This document shows, piece by piece, positions 27,239-36,950 of a stretch of DNA of 64,000 nucleotides. Origin of the DNA: Paenibacillus taiwanensis DSM 18679 (lineage in GTDB: Bacteria > Bacillota > Bacilli > Paenibacillales > Paenibacillaceae); the NCBI RefSeq assembly GCF_000425125.1, contig NZ_KE384307.1:858966-922965 (forward strand), in the 5' to 3' direction. Both the position numbers and the translations under genes were made by a program. Position 1 is the first letter of the stretch. Each line of letters starts with the position of its first letter. The notes under the pieces were generated by a model. That model saw only the letters and a program-made list of their open reading frames with translations, made no database searches and was not told where the DNA came from.

Positions 27239-27251
27239 GGAGGCATGGAGG

Positions 27252-28193
27252 ATGAGTCAACGCAAAGTGGGTGTGCTAGTCATGTCGTACGGCACACCGT
27301 CAGGAATGGATCAGATCGAAGCCTATTACACGCACATTAGACGCGGAAATCCACCTTCTGCGGAGCAATTAGAGGAACTTCGTTCCCGCTATGAGGCCAT
27401 TGTAGGTGGAGTGTTCCCGTTAAGGGAGCATACGAATTTGCAGGTGGCTGCTTTGCAAGCGGAGCTTGACCAGCGTACTTCTGAGCAGAATATAAAGTAT
27501 GTGTGCTATCAAGGATTGAAGCATGCTGCGCCGTTTATCGAAGATGGTATCGCAAATATGGCGCAAGATGGCATAACGGAGGCAGTTGGTATCGTATTGG
27601 CGCCACATTATTCGGTGATGAGCATTGGCGGATATTTGAAGCGTGCGCAGGAAGAAGCAGAGAAGCAAGGTATCACTTTCCGTGGGGTCAAAAGCTATCA
27701 TTTGCATCCGAAGCTGGTGGAAGCATTAGCGATTCGCGTGAATGAGCAACTGAACGCCTATGAGGAAGAAGGTGTTAGCAGCGAAGACGTCCATGTATTA
27801 TTTAGCGCACATAGTTTGCCAACACGGATTTTGGAGATGAATGATCCTTATCCCGCTCAATTACTTGAGACGTCCGAGGCTATTGCGGAGCAATGTTTCT
27901 TGGATGAAGATCAATGGCGATTTACGTGGCAAAGCGCTGGGCAGACAGGAACACCTTGGTTAGGTCCAGATATTTTGGATACGCTGCAAACGGTGAAAGA
28001 GGAAGGGAAGACACATGTGTTGTCTGCTCCAATTGGCTTTGTATCTGATCATTTAGAAGTGTTATATGATCTGGATATTGAGACGACTAACCGAGCAGGG
28101 GAACTGGGTGTGAGCTTTAAGCGCACACGTTCCTTGAACCATGATCCGTTATATATTCAGGTGCTGGCCGATTCCGTTATGGATGCTCAGTAA
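27252..28193 (+). CDS. hemH: Ferrochelatase (coproporphyrin ferrochelatase type)
   Basis: The 313-aa enzyme inserts Fe2+ into the porphyrin; in Firmicutes the substrate is coproporphyrin III (CpfC). LFSAHSLPTRILEMNDPY contains the catalytic histidine, and PIGFVSDHLEVLYDLD the conserved glutamate. The ATG follows GGAGGCATGGAGG and lies 13 nt after hemE, so the genes are co-transcribed. Confidence 0.95.
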   Translation: MSQRKVGVLVMSYGTPSGMDQIEAYYTHIRRGNPPSAEQLEELRSRYEAIVGGVFPLREHTNLQVAALQAELDQRTSEQNIKYVCYQGLKHAAPFIEDGIANMAQDGITEAVGIVLAPHYSVMSIGGYLKRAQEEAEKQGITFRGVKSYHLHPKLVEALAIRVNEQLNAYEEEGVSSEDVHVLFSAHSLPTRILEMNDPYPAQLLETSEAIAEQCFLDEDQWRFTWQSAGQTGTPWLGPDILDTLQTVKEEGKTHVLSAPIGFVSDHLEVLYDLDIETTNRAGELGVSFKRTRSLNHDPLYIQVLADSVMDAQ

Positions 28194-28258
28194 TTGGGCT
28201 ATAACGAAAGTCGGATCTTTATCGTGAAATGATTTGAATGATGCAGAAAGAAGGGCTC

Positions 28259-29719
28259 ATGATGAACGAGCGTCAAGACATCGTCGTGATTGGCGGGGGT
28301 CTGACAGGACTGTCCGCAGCCTATTACGCTTGGCAGAAGGCTCAAGCCGAAGGAATAGCGGTTTCCATTACTATTATTGAAAAAGAGAAGTCGCTAGGCG
28401 GCAAAATTAATACGCTTCGACGAGACAACTGTGTCATAGAGAAAGGCCCTGATTCATTTCTGGCGCGCAAGCTGCCTATGGTGGAGCTTGCTCAAGCGCT
28501 CGGACTTGAATCAGAGTTAGTGGCCACAAATCCTCATGCCAAAAAAACCTATATTCTATGTCGTGGCAAGCTTCACCCGATGCCGCCAGGGCTAGTATTA
28601 GGAATCCCTACCCAAATAAAACCATTTATGAAGACGGGACTAATTTCGATATGGGGAAAAGCAAGAGCTCTGCTTGACTTGGTGAAGAAGCCGCGAGAAT
28701 CGGCGGAGGACGAGTCGCTTGGCAGTTTCCTAGATCGTCGCTTGGGCCATGAAGTGACATCCAACGTGGCAGAGCCACTGCTTGCTGGCATTTATGCAGG
28801 TGATTTAAACAAGCTGAGCTTACAAGCTACGTTTCCACAATTTGAGGAAGTAGAGCGCAAGCACGGTAGTTTGATTCGGGGCATGATGGCAAATCGTAAG
28901 CAAGGACAATCACTGCCAGGCCTGCCAGATGTGGCTAAAGGAACGATGTTTCTGACCTTTAAAAATGGTTTAGGCTCTCTTGTTGACCGTTTACGGGAAC
29001 AGTTGAGTCCGCACGTGAACATCCGTAATGAAGCTGAGGTCGTTCAGCTTCATGTTATGGAGGATGGCGCATACGAGGTACAGCTGTCAGACGATACGAG
29101 AATCGTAGCGCAGCAAGTCATTCTCACTACTCCTGCCTATGACGCAGCTCCTTTGCTGCGGCCTTATTTGGATGTGTCCATGCTGGATAACATCCATTAC
29201 GTGTCAGTAGCTAACGTTGTCAGTGCATTTGACCGTGCAAAGCTGAAGAACAAGTGGGATGGCACAGGGTTTGTTATCGGACGTGGGGAGAAGCGAGCAA
29301 TAACGGCTTGCACGTGGACATCAATCAAATGGACGCATACGAGTCCGGAAGATACGATGCTAATCCGTTGTTATGTCGGTCGGGCAGGTGATGAAGAGCG
29401 TGTTGACTGGCCTGACGAAGCATTAAAGCGCACCGTTAAAAATGAATTAAAGCAGCTTTTGAACATTGAGATTGAGCCGAGATTTATGGAAATTACGCGG
29501 CTTCATCGCTCGATGCCGCAATATCCGGTCGGGCATGTGCAAAGTTTGGCCCAATTCCGCGCTCGACTTGAAGAAGAGCTGCCAGGTGTGCATATTGCTG
29601 GATTTGCTTACGACGGCATCGGAATGCCAGATTGTATTCGTAGTGGACGTACCGCGGGCGAAGCTGCTGTTGCGCAAGTCAAGCCGCACACAGCAAAAGT
29701 TGAATCCGCGGTAATGTAA
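28259..29719 (+). CDS. hemY: Coproporphyrinogen/protoporphyrinogen III oxidase (HemY/CgoX)
   Basis: The 486-aa flavoprotein has an N-terminal FAD fold (VIGGGLTGLSAAYYA), PDSFLARK, and a C-terminal FAD-binding end (GVHIAGFAYDGIGMPDCIRSGR). It oxidises coproporphyrinogen III to coproporphyrin III, the step before iron insertion in the Firmicute pathway. The ATG at 28259 after GAAGG was preferred to 28238. It ends the hem operon and a terminator follows at once. The HemQ decarboxylase needed to finish heme is not in the window. Confidence 0.95.
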   Translation: MMNERQDIVVIGGGLTGLSAAYYAWQKAQAEGIAVSITIIEKEKSLGGKINTLRRDNCVIEKGPDSFLARKLPMVELAQALGLESELVATNPHAKKTYILCRGKLHPMPPGLVLGIPTQIKPFMKTGLISIWGKARALLDLVKKPRESAEDESLGSFLDRRLGHEVTSNVAEPLLAGIYAGDLNKLSLQATFPQFEEVERKHGSLIRGMMANRKQGQSLPGLPDVAKGTMFLTFKNGLGSLVDRLREQLSPHVNIRNEAEVVQLHVMEDGAYEVQLSDDTRIVAQQVILTTPAYDAAPLLRPYLDVSMLDNIHYVSVANVVSAFDRAKLKNKWDGTGFVIGRGEKRAITACTWTSIKWTHTSPEDTMLIRCYVGRAGDEERVDWPDEALKRTVKNELKQLLNIEIEPRFMEITRLHRSMPQYPVGHVQSLAQFRARLEEELPGVHIAGFAYDGIGMPDCIRSGRTAGEAAVAQVKPHTAKVESAVM

Positions 29720-29771
29720 GCATTAGCGGCATTGTGAAGTAAAGGATGCGAAATTATTTTGTAAGATAAGG

Positions 29772-29818
29772 GGATTGGCTATGGTCTAATGAAACCATAG
29801 TTAATCCTCTTGTTTTTT
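29772..29818 (+). terminator. Terminator of the hemE-hemH-hemY operon
   Basis: GGATT, GG, CTATGGT pairs with ACCATAG, TT, AATCC around an 8-nt loop, followed by CTCTTG and a run of T at 29812-29818. Confidence 0.85.
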
Positions 29819-29906
29819 ATTGGGCACTTTATTTGGTACAATGAGGAACATAAGCAGGAAGCGTGAGAATACGGGAAACGAGCTGAACCTGTTGGGAGGA
29901 ATTTGC

Positions 29907-30908
29907 GTGGAGACTCGACTTGTGGATCGATATGGCAGAGTTCATGATTATTTGCGTATTTCCGTGACAGACCGTTGCAATTTGCGCTGCTTGTACTGTA
30001 TGCCGGCAGAGGGAGTGGAATTTATGCCACACAACAAGCTGCTGACAAATGATGAGATTGAAGAGGTCGTGCGCGCAGCAGCGAAGCTGGGGGTTCGCAA
30101 GATTCGCTTGACAGGCGGGGAGCCTACCGTCCGTGCTGGCTTGCCTCAATTGATTAAACGCATAGCATCCGTCCCTGGTATTATAGACGTTGCCTTAACG
30201 ACCAATGGCCTCTTGTTAGGAAATATGGCAGCGGATCTGTATGAAGCAGGATTACAGCGCGTGAATATTAGTATTGATTCCTTGCAGCCAGAACGTTTTA
30301 AGCAGATGACGCGGGGCGGAGATTTGAGCAAGGTGCTTGCGTCAATTGAGAAATGTGTCCAGTTGGGCCTGTCTCCTATCAAGCTGAATGTGGTGCTGGT
30401 ACGTGGGTACAATGAAGATGAATTTGATGATTTCCTGCGACTTACAATTGATCGACCGCTAACAGTACGTTTTATTGAATATATGCCAATCGGGGGGAGA
30501 CAAGCGGACTGGAAGCACAATTATATAGCGCTCGAAGAAAGGCTGCATGCAAGCCAATTTGGAAGAGCTGCTGTACCACTCGCCAAGCCAGACCACGGTG
30601 GGCCTGCCGAATACTATCGTATTCCCGACGCTTTGGGCAGCTTTGGACTCATTCACCCTGTTAGCGAGCACTTTTGTGATACGTGCAATCGGTTACGTTT
30701 AACCGCTGACGGGTTCTTGAAGCCATGCCTGTATTGGTCCGACGAATTTCAGATCCGTCGCTACATCGGGGATGAGCATGCATTAATGAATGCACTTCTG
30801 CGTTCACTTGACGCTAAGCCATTAAATCACGAGATGGCACGTGAATGGTCTGGACAACAATTGTCTCACGAGCCAACGACACGTACGATGTCGCAAATAG
30901 GCGGCTAA
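29907..30908 (+). CDS. moaA: GTP 3',8-cyclase MoaA (molybdenum cofactor)
   Basis: The 333-aa radical SAM enzyme converts GTP to 3',8-cyclo-GTP, the first step to cyclic pyranopterin. Cys24, Cys28 and Cys31 in CNLRCLYC bind the SAM cluster; the second cluster uses CDTCNRLRL and the later cysteine in KPCLY. The C-terminal GG needed for activity is present. The GTG at 29907 lies 6 nt after GGGAGGA and starts the ETRLVDRYGR sequence typical of MoaA, so the longer frame from 29820 was rejected. Confidence 0.95.
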   Translation: METRLVDRYGRVHDYLRISVTDRCNLRCLYCMPAEGVEFMPHNKLLTNDEIEEVVRAAAKLGVRKIRLTGGEPTVRAGLPQLIKRIASVPGIIDVALTTNGLLLGNMAADLYEAGLQRVNISIDSLQPERFKQMTRGGDLSKVLASIEKCVQLGLSPIKLNVVLVRGYNEDEFDDFLRLTIDRPLTVRFIEYMPIGGRQADWKHNYIALEERLHASQFGRAAVPLAKPDHGGPAEYYRIPDALGSFGLIHPVSEHFCDTCNRLRLTADGFLKPCLYWSDEFQIRRYIGDEHALMNALLRSLDAKPLNHEMAREWSGQQLSHEPTTRTMSQIGG

Positions 30909-30977
30909 TGGCAGGCACAATAGACATGAAACATCCGTGAACAATTATTATGATAAGCAATAAAGGAGGCAGACCTC

Positions 30978-32258
30978 ATGGAATCATCGCAGGCTGATTA
31001 TCAAGCGCGATTTCAGCGTAATCCACTTACAATCTATGAAGCGCAGCACATGTTGATTCACCGGATCAATAGTGAGGCTGTTGAAGTCATCCCTCTGGAG
31101 CAGGCTTACTTGCGGCGCTCTGCACAAACAATAAGAGCTAACATGCCAGTACCGCATTTTCAGCGCTCTATGATGGATGGCTTTGCTGTGAAGGCAGCTG
31201 ATACTTGTCATGCTCAACAAAACATGGCTGTACGATTGCAGGTTGTCGGCAGCATTGCATGCGGGGACGTATCGAAGAAGCCGCTAATGTCAGGCGAAGC
31301 GGTGCGCATTATGACGGGGGCTCAGCTGCCAGAAGGAGCCGATGCGGTCATCAAGTTGGAGGGGACATCAGATTTGCAGCGGCGTACGACGGGACAGTCG
31401 CAAGACGACACAATTCTGATCCATCAATCGGTGTCCGAAGGTGAGAACGTTAACGCGATCGGTTCTGAAATGGAAGAAGGACAGCTTCTGATTGAGAAAG
31501 GCAGTCGATTGGAGGCGGGCGAGATGGCCTTGCTTGCGATGTTTGGTTATGAGTACATTCATGTGTACACGAAACCGAGAGTCGCCATCATTTCTACGGG
31601 CCATGAGTTGTTGTCAATAAGCGCTAGTATAGAAGCTGGCAAAATAAGAAACAGCAACAGTTACATGTTGTTGGCTCAAATTCAGGAAGCGGGCGGCACG
31701 CCTTATTTACTCCCACATGTGGCTGATGATTTGCATCAGTTGACGCAAGTGTTAAAAGAAGCGCTCCAACAATATGATGCGGTAATTACTACAGGGGGTG
31801 TGTCTGTAGGAGATCACGATATTTTGTATGATTTTACGCAAAATTGGGAGGGGGAGCTGTTATTTAACAAAGTGCAGATGCGCCCAGGCAGCCCCTCAAC
31901 GGTCGGCTTTTTCCGTGGGACGCCGCTATTTGCCTTATCCGGCAACCCGAGCGCCTGCTTTGTCGGATGTGAAATGTTTGTAAGGCCAGCGCTTTTACGC
32001 ATGCAAGGTGTTACTGAACCTTATCGGACACCGTTGCGAGGCAAGTTGGAACAGTCCTATTATGTACCGGATACATTTGTACGTTTGGTAAGAGGTGTGA
32101 TGCGGACTGAGGAGGACGGCACGGTTGTCGTTCGTCCTGCTGGTGTTGATAAGTCAAGTGCAACGATTTCCATCATGGAGGCCAATTGTTTATTTGTAGT
32201 GCTGCCCTCACCAACAGGGCTTGAGCAAGGCACACTCGTAGATATAGTGCCACTTTAA
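30978..32258 (+). CDS. moeA: Molybdopterin molybdenumtransferase MoeA
   Basis: The 426-aa enzyme inserts molybdate into adenylylated molybdopterin. Family signatures seen are RSMMDGFAV, IMTGAQLPEGADAVI, STGHEL, TTGGVSVGDHD and FALSGNPSACFVG, covering domains I to IV. Its strong AAGGAGG and the 69-nt gap to moaA suggest one operon. No moaC, moaD, moaE or mobA is nearby, so the pathway must be completed elsewhere. Confidence 0.95.
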   Translation: MESSQADYQARFQRNPLTIYEAQHMLIHRINSEAVEVIPLEQAYLRRSAQTIRANMPVPHFQRSMMDGFAVKAADTCHAQQNMAVRLQVVGSIACGDVSKKPLMSGEAVRIMTGAQLPEGADAVIKLEGTSDLQRRTTGQSQDDTILIHQSVSEGENVNAIGSEMEEGQLLIEKGSRLEAGEMALLAMFGYEYIHVYTKPRVAIISTGHELLSISASIEAGKIRNSNSYMLLAQIQEAGGTPYLLPHVADDLHQLTQVLKEALQQYDAVITTGGVSVGDHDILYDFTQNWEGELLFNKVQMRPGSPSTVGFFRGTPLFALSGNPSACFVGCEMFVRPALLRMQGVTEPYRTPLRGKLEQSYYVPDTFVRLVRGVMRTEEDGTVVVRPAGVDKSSATISIMEANCLFVVLPSPTGLEQGTLVDIVPL

Positions 32259-32334
32259 ATGTTTAATTCACTGTAACCGTCAATGATATGTAGCATCGAA
32301 TGACATGTAGGTGTGAGTAGCCTATACCTGCAAA

Positions 32335-32394
32335 TAACGTATGAACGAGTAACGTGTGACTGAATTACGTATGGATGAATAGCGTATGACTGCC
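32335..32394. repeat. 15-bp degenerate tandem repeat, four copies
   Basis: Units start at 32335, 32350, 32365 and 32380 and share the core T(A/T)(A/G)CGT(A/G)TGA or TGG. They lie between moeA and the convergent glycosyltransferase gene. Being 15 bp they could be a coding relic, but the frame has no start. Confidence 0.7.
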
Positions 32395-32468
32395 AAGGAG
32401 TATATGTTTGCATAATGAAGCCGAGAGCTCCTAGATGGAATTCTCGGCCTCACGAGCTCATACCAACC

Positions 32469-33185
32469 TTACTCCTTCCACTGGATGAGTGTGGGGTGTG
32501 CATCCAATATCGAATCGTATTGCGCTTTAATCCCGAATGTTCCTTCCGGGTCCAGACGATGATATCGCTCATACTTGTGCAGTCTGTCAGCGGGGTTGGA
32601 CCACCCGAAGTGCTGAATTCTTGCAGGGTGACACGCATAGGGCAGCTTTTCAATCTCGATCGGGAATCTGCCGCAGTGCTGATTAGTTTGCAGCCAGGTA
32701 TATCGTATATGCGGCCGATAGCGGACTAAGAATGGCCGATATATACGATGGGCTGTCCAATATCGATCTTCCCGATAGTGATCAGCCCCCCACATATCAA
32801 ATAACCGGAAATAAAACACATCTGCAAATTGTTGTCGTAATAGCTTCTCGATCTCATCCTTAAAGCTTAGCTCAAACTGCTCATCGGCATCCAAATTTAA
32901 AATCCAGGCGGGACGTGTTAAAATCGTTGCCTCCCATTGCTGCTTGCGCAACTCATGCTCGCGCTCAAATTGCGAAATTTCATTATGGACAATGCGATGC
33001 GGGATCGATTGCAAGAAATAAGCACAAATCGCTCTTGTTTGATCAGTGCTGCCGTCATCTATAATAACAGCCTCGTCAATATAGGGAAGATGCCGCTCCA
33101 GCATTTGCGGCAAGTAACGATCTGCTTCATCCTTAACGATCATAGACAACGTTAAACGATAAGTTGAGCTTCTCCCTGTTCTCAT
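32469..33185 (-). CDS. Family 2 glycosyltransferase
   Basis: The 238-aa GT-A enzyme has LTLSMIVKDEADRYLPQ at its N-terminus, VIIDDGSTDQT and ILNLDADEQF with the D-x-D metal site, and no membrane spans. It resembles glycosyltransferases of the WaaE/SunS type, used on surface polysaccharide or peptides. It overlaps the upstream glycosyltransferase gene by 4 nt, so both are translated together. Confidence 0.85.
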   Translation of the reverse strand: MRTGRSSTYRLTLSMIVKDEADRYLPQMLERHLPYIDEAVIIDDGSTDQTRAICAYFLQSIPHRIVHNEISQFEREHELRKQQWEATILTRPAWILNLDADEQFELSFKDEIEKLLRQQFADVFYFRLFDMWGADHYREDRYWTAHRIYRPFLVRYRPHIRYTWLQTNQHCGRFPIEIEKLPYACHPARIQHFGWSNPADRLHKYERYHRLDPEGTFGIKAQYDSILDAHPTLIQWKE

Positions 33186-34123
33186 GGCCGCTGACTGGAT
33201 TCAGAAGGCACACCTGATGACGTATGAAGTGTAGAGGGGGATGCTTCTTTTTTTTGAATAGTGGAACTTATTTGAGCCTTAGGTTTACTGTCGAGAGGTG
33301 ATGAATCTGGATCGATGTTACAAGATCGTAAATAAGCTGCCAACTGTTGCAGGTCAGAAGGACGGTATAGATGAAAGGCAGGTTTGCGTGTGTCTACATA
33401 AAGCTTCAGGCCCAGTGCGGCTGCTCTGACGCAGAAATGTCGATCCTCTCCCCAAAATGACACATTCGGAATTTCCGCAAATGACACCCCAGCTTCCAAC
33501 GCCTTCTTTGAAATTAACGTGCAAGCTCCAAGTCCTCCGACTTCATAAATTCCAGGCTGGCGAAGCTGTGCCAGCACTTGAAACAAACGCCGATTAGTTT
33601 CCTCTTCTGTTAATTTTTCATTGCGACCTTTTGGAATAAGCGAGTATACGTCTTGTACCCATACTTGTGGCATTTCAACAGTCCCTGGCTCCCATATTGT
33701 CCAGAATATGTTTGCTATAATATCCTTCTCTGTGGCTAGCAGTCTATCAATCGTATCTGGGTGGAGGACTAGATCAGAGTCAATTAGAAACAAGGCGTCT
33801 ACTTGATCTGCCAAAGCTGCCTGTATACAGAAATCTTTCATCGCTGCGACACGCCACACTAAATGTTCATTCCAGAAGTGGGTTGTTTCATTGCATTCGT
33901 AAGCTACTTTGGGCTGTTCACTTCTGTAAATGCGCACATCAGAGTGCTCCTGCTTGAATTTTAATAGTAATTGACGGGAATGCTCATCGTCGTTGTCGTC
34001 AAAGAAGGCAAAGCTCGCTGTATACGATTGGTGCTGCAAGCGGCTTAGCGATTCAAGCCAAGCTTCCAGTATATCTGGCCGTTGACGAATCGGGCTGGCA
34101 ATTAGGACGCGTTGTCGTTCCAT
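33182..34123 (-). CDS. GT-A fold glycosyltransferase (Anp1-like)
   Basis: The 313-aa protein has VLIASPIRQRPDILEAWLESL, then LFLIDSDLVLHP (D-x-D) and FWGEDRHFCVRAA, a layout shared with Anp1/GT62-like and family 2 enzymes. The last 40 residues are low-complexity Ser/Lys. The ATG at 34123 follows GGAGG; the open frame continues to 34333 but that part is hydrophobic noise overlapping the next gene. Both enzymes likely act on one surface glycan or glycoprotein; the acceptor is unknown. Confidence 0.8.
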   Translation of the reverse strand: MERQRVLIASPIRQRPDILEAWLESLSRLQHQSYTASFAFFDDNDDEHSRQLLLKFKQEHSDVRIYRSEQPKVAYECNETTHFWNEHLVWRVAAMKDFCIQAALADQVDALFLIDSDLVLHPDTIDRLLATEKDIIANIFWTIWEPGTVEMPQVWVQDVYSLIPKGRNEKLTEEETNRRLFQVLAQLRQPGIYEVGGLGACTLISKKALEAGVSFAEIPNVSFWGEDRHFCVRAAALGLKLYVDTRKPAFHLYRPSDLQQLAAYLRSCNIDPDSSPLDSKPKAQISSTIQKKEASPSTLHTSSGVPSESSQRP

Positions 34124-34323
34124 GTTACGACCTCCATTATTGGCTGTTGGTACATTGTATGACGAGTCTGTTGGATATAGAGTAGGTTTTTGGAAAAGGT
34201 TCATGTAAAATAAGAGAGGTGTATGTAAATGCATGAAACGGGTGCATCCAGAAGTAAACAAGCATATGTAACAAGCAGGTGGATATAAGGAAAAGAGCCC
34301 TATAAAGAACAGGGGGAACATAG

Positions 34324-35373
34324 ATGAGTACACCTTTAAAGATTATTGGAACGGACGAGCGATATTCAAGGCAGGAACGCTTTGCGCCGATAGGGGCGGA
34401 GGGGCAGCGTAAACTTAAAGACAGCCGGGTACTTATTGTCGGTGCAGGCGCATTAGGATCGGGTACCGCTGAAATGTTAGTACGAGCCGGAGTTGGACAT
34501 GTGACGATAATCGATCGAGATTATGTGGAATGGAGCAACTTGCAGCGGCAGCAGCTATATACGGAGCAGGATGTACAGGAGCGTCTGCCCAAGGCTATAG
34601 CTGCTGAACGCAGACTAAGAGCCGTTAATAGCAGCGTAGAAATTCAAGGCGTCGTAGCGGACGTGACAGTGTACGAATTGGAGCAATGGGCTGCTGGGCA
34701 GCATCTTATTTTAGATGCAACTGATAATTTTGATACACGAATGCTCCTGAACGATTATGCAATGAAGCATAACGTGCCGTGGATTTATGGCGCCTGTGTT
34801 GGAAGTTATGGCATGTCTATGATGTTTGAGCCGGGGATGACGCCATGTCTGCATTGCTTAATGGATACGGTTCCGATTGGCGGGGCCACATGTGACACTG
34901 CGGGTATTATTCCACCAGCTGTGCAGATGGTCATCGCTTACCAGACGGCAGAAGCAATCAAGTGGTTAAGCGGCAATCAGCCCGCACTTCGGCGCAAACT
35001 TGTTTCGTTTGATCTGTGGACGAATCAAAGTACAGCGCTTGATGTTACGGCAGCACGTCGTGACGATTGTCCTTCTTGCGGCAAAGCTGCCACTTATCCA
35101 TACTTGGAAGCTGCTAATCACCGTAAGACCGAAACATTGTGTGGGCGAGATACAGTACAGATTCGACCTGCTAAGCCTCAACAGCTTATTATCGCAGAAG
35201 TGGCTGCGCGACTTGGGCATGCATGGGGATCTACCGTGCAAAGTAATGATTATTTGTTAGCTGTCCACATCGATTCTTATCGCTTGGTGATGTTTAAGGA
35301 CGGTCGTATTTTAGTACATGGTACCAAAGACCCTGTAGAAGCCCGAACGATTGCTGATCGAGTGTTCGGTTAA
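34324..35373 (+). CDS. E1-like adenylyltransferase, ThiF/MoeB family
   Basis: The 349-aa enzyme adenylates the C-terminal GG of a ubiquitin-like sulfur carrier (MoaD or ThiS). VLIVGAGALGSGTAEML is the nucleotide loop, DRDYVEWSNLQRQQLY and DATDNFDTR are family hallmarks. CLHC and CPSCG supply the four zinc cysteines. About 90 residues follow the last zinc cysteine and do not look like a rhodanese domain. The position near moaA and moeA favours molybdopterin synthesis, but ThiF is possible. Confidence 0.88.
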   Translation: MSTPLKIIGTDERYSRQERFAPIGAEGQRKLKDSRVLIVGAGALGSGTAEMLVRAGVGHVTIIDRDYVEWSNLQRQQLYTEQDVQERLPKAIAAERRLRAVNSSVEIQGVVADVTVYELEQWAAGQHLILDATDNFDTRMLLNDYAMKHNVPWIYGACVGSYGMSMMFEPGMTPCLHCLMDTVPIGGATCDTAGIIPPAVQMVIAYQTAEAIKWLSGNQPALRRKLVSFDLWTNQSTALDVTAARRDDCPSCGKAATYPYLEAANHRKTETLCGRDTVQIRPAKPQQLIIAEVAARLGHAWGSTVQSNDYLLAVHIDSYRLVMFKDGRILVHGTKDPVEARTIADRVFG

Positions 35374-35492
35374 GCAGTGCGGTGGAACAAAGAGGACATC
35401 GATCCGTATTCTACTGGGTAGGTGTTATCACAGCGAGCCACGAAGGTGACGCTCATAACGTTCTTATCCCATTAGCAAGGAGAGTAGGCGAA

Positions 35493-36920
35493 GTGAGACA
35501 ATCGAGGACGGAGCGCATGCGTCATGAGAAGCAGCAGCGTCAGCGTAGGCGAGGCAAGTTATTTGCTTTTAATCTGGGCTTGGCTACAGCTATCATTATC
35601 GTAGCGTTGTATGGTTGGTATTCAGGTCAGCTTGTTATTCCTGATAGCTATTCAGCCGCGCCTTTATTCCAGCATGATCAGTCCAGCAAGCAGGGGGCTG
35701 CGGTCTCTTCAAGAATTGAGCAGTTTGAATACCCAGAGGAATCTTTACATAAAGCAGAAGACGATAATCCAGAGGAAACTGTTGCTCGGCAGCAGAAGTT
35801 ATTTGAGTCTACTGGGGACAAAGGGAACGGGATGACCACGAGCGAAGCTGATGAATTAAAGGAGTCTATTCAATCCATTTCATCAACAGATTTGGCTGAG
35901 TCTACAAGATCAATACAAGTGAAGCCTCCGTTGACCTCATCAGATGGTGATCAGAGTGGCAAGCCTAAGCCTGCTAGTGATGTTGTTCGATTTACTTTTG
36001 TCGGTGATCTGATCAATGCAGGTAAAGTAGCAGATGTAGTAGCAAAATCGGGGTATCATTATCCTTATTCCTATGTGAAGTCAATCTTCCAGCTAGACGA
36101 TATGACGATTGCGAACGTGGAAACACCAATTACGAAGCGAGGAGTTCCTGCACAGCATAAAGAGTTTGTATACAAGTCATCTCCTAAGATGGCCAGCGCC
36201 ATGAAAGAAGCGGGAATTGACGTAGTTAATCTCGCCAACAATCATGTCATGGACCAGGGGGAAGAAGGTTTATTGGACACGTTTTCTGCATTACAAGGGG
36301 CGGACATCCGTTACGTTGGCGCAGGTAAGAACGGAACAGAGGCTTATCAACCAGTCATCGTCAAGCGTAATGGGATATCGGTTGCTGTGCTGGGATTTAG
36401 TCGTGTCATTCCCGATGTGAGCTGGTATGCAGGCAAAAACAAACCGGGAGTTGCTGCGACGTATGACCCAACAAAAGCGCTGGCATCGATTCGCAAAGCG
36501 AAGCAGGACGCCGATCTTGTAGTCGTTATTGCCCATTGGGGCAAGGAGAAAGTGGACTATCCGGTGAAACACCAGCGAGACCTTGCCCATGCATATATTG
36601 ATGCTGGCGCTGATTTGATCATCGGCGGGCACCCGCACGTCCTGCAAGGGTTTGAGCCCTATAAAGGAAAGTGGATCGCTTACAGTATGGGTAATTTTAT
36701 TTTTACACGTGCTTCACAGCCGAAGACGTGGGAGACGATGGTGCTTGAAGCCGAATGCAGCAAAGAAGGTACATGCAAGCTTCAAATGCATCCCTATTAT
36801 ACAGAGCTTGGTCGAGCAGTGCCGCTCTTAGGAAACAAGGGCCAAGCACTGATCTCGCGCCTAGAAAGCATCTCATTTCATACTAGAGTGGATCGTTATG
36901 GGTATGTAACGAAGCGTTGA
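35493..36920 (+). CDS. CapA/PgsA-like metallophosphatase-fold membrane-anchored protein
   Basis: The protein (475 aa from the GTG at 35493) has a basic cytoplasmic start, one anchor helix at about residues 24-44, a Ser/Glu-rich linker of about 110 residues, then the CapA domain with FVGDLINAG, IANVETPI, NLANNHVMDQG, VIAHWGKE and GGHPHVLQGFE. Family members include CapA/YwtB of poly-gamma-glutamate export. No capBC is near, so the polymer is unknown. AAGGAG precedes the GTG; an earlier in-frame GTG at 35382 lacks a site. Confidence 0.85.
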   Translation: MRQSRTERMRHEKQQRQRRRGKLFAFNLGLATAIIIVALYGWYSGQLVIPDSYSAAPLFQHDQSSKQGAAVSSRIEQFEYPEESLHKAEDDNPEETVARQQKLFESTGDKGNGMTTSEADELKESIQSISSTDLAESTRSIQVKPPLTSSDGDQSGKPKPASDVVRFTFVGDLINAGKVADVVAKSGYHYPYSYVKSIFQLDDMTIANVETPITKRGVPAQHKEFVYKSSPKMASAMKEAGIDVVNLANNHVMDQGEEGLLDTFSALQGADIRYVGAGKNGTEAYQPVIVKRNGISVAVLGFSRVIPDVSWYAGKNKPGVAATYDPTKALASIRKAKQDADLVVVIAHWGKEKVDYPVKHQRDLAHAYIDAGADLIIGGHPHVLQGFEPYKGKWIAYSMGNFIFTRASQPKTWETMVLEAECSKEGTCKLQMHPYYTELGRAVPLLGNKGQALISRLESISFHTRVDRYGYVTKR

Positions 36921-36950
36921 TCAATAGTTTACATTAGAGGGGCGATTGAA

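Noticed and set aside
32415-32729. 104-codon plus-strand ORF
   Set aside because: It is the antisense shadow of the family 2 glycosyltransferase gene, which has clear motifs.
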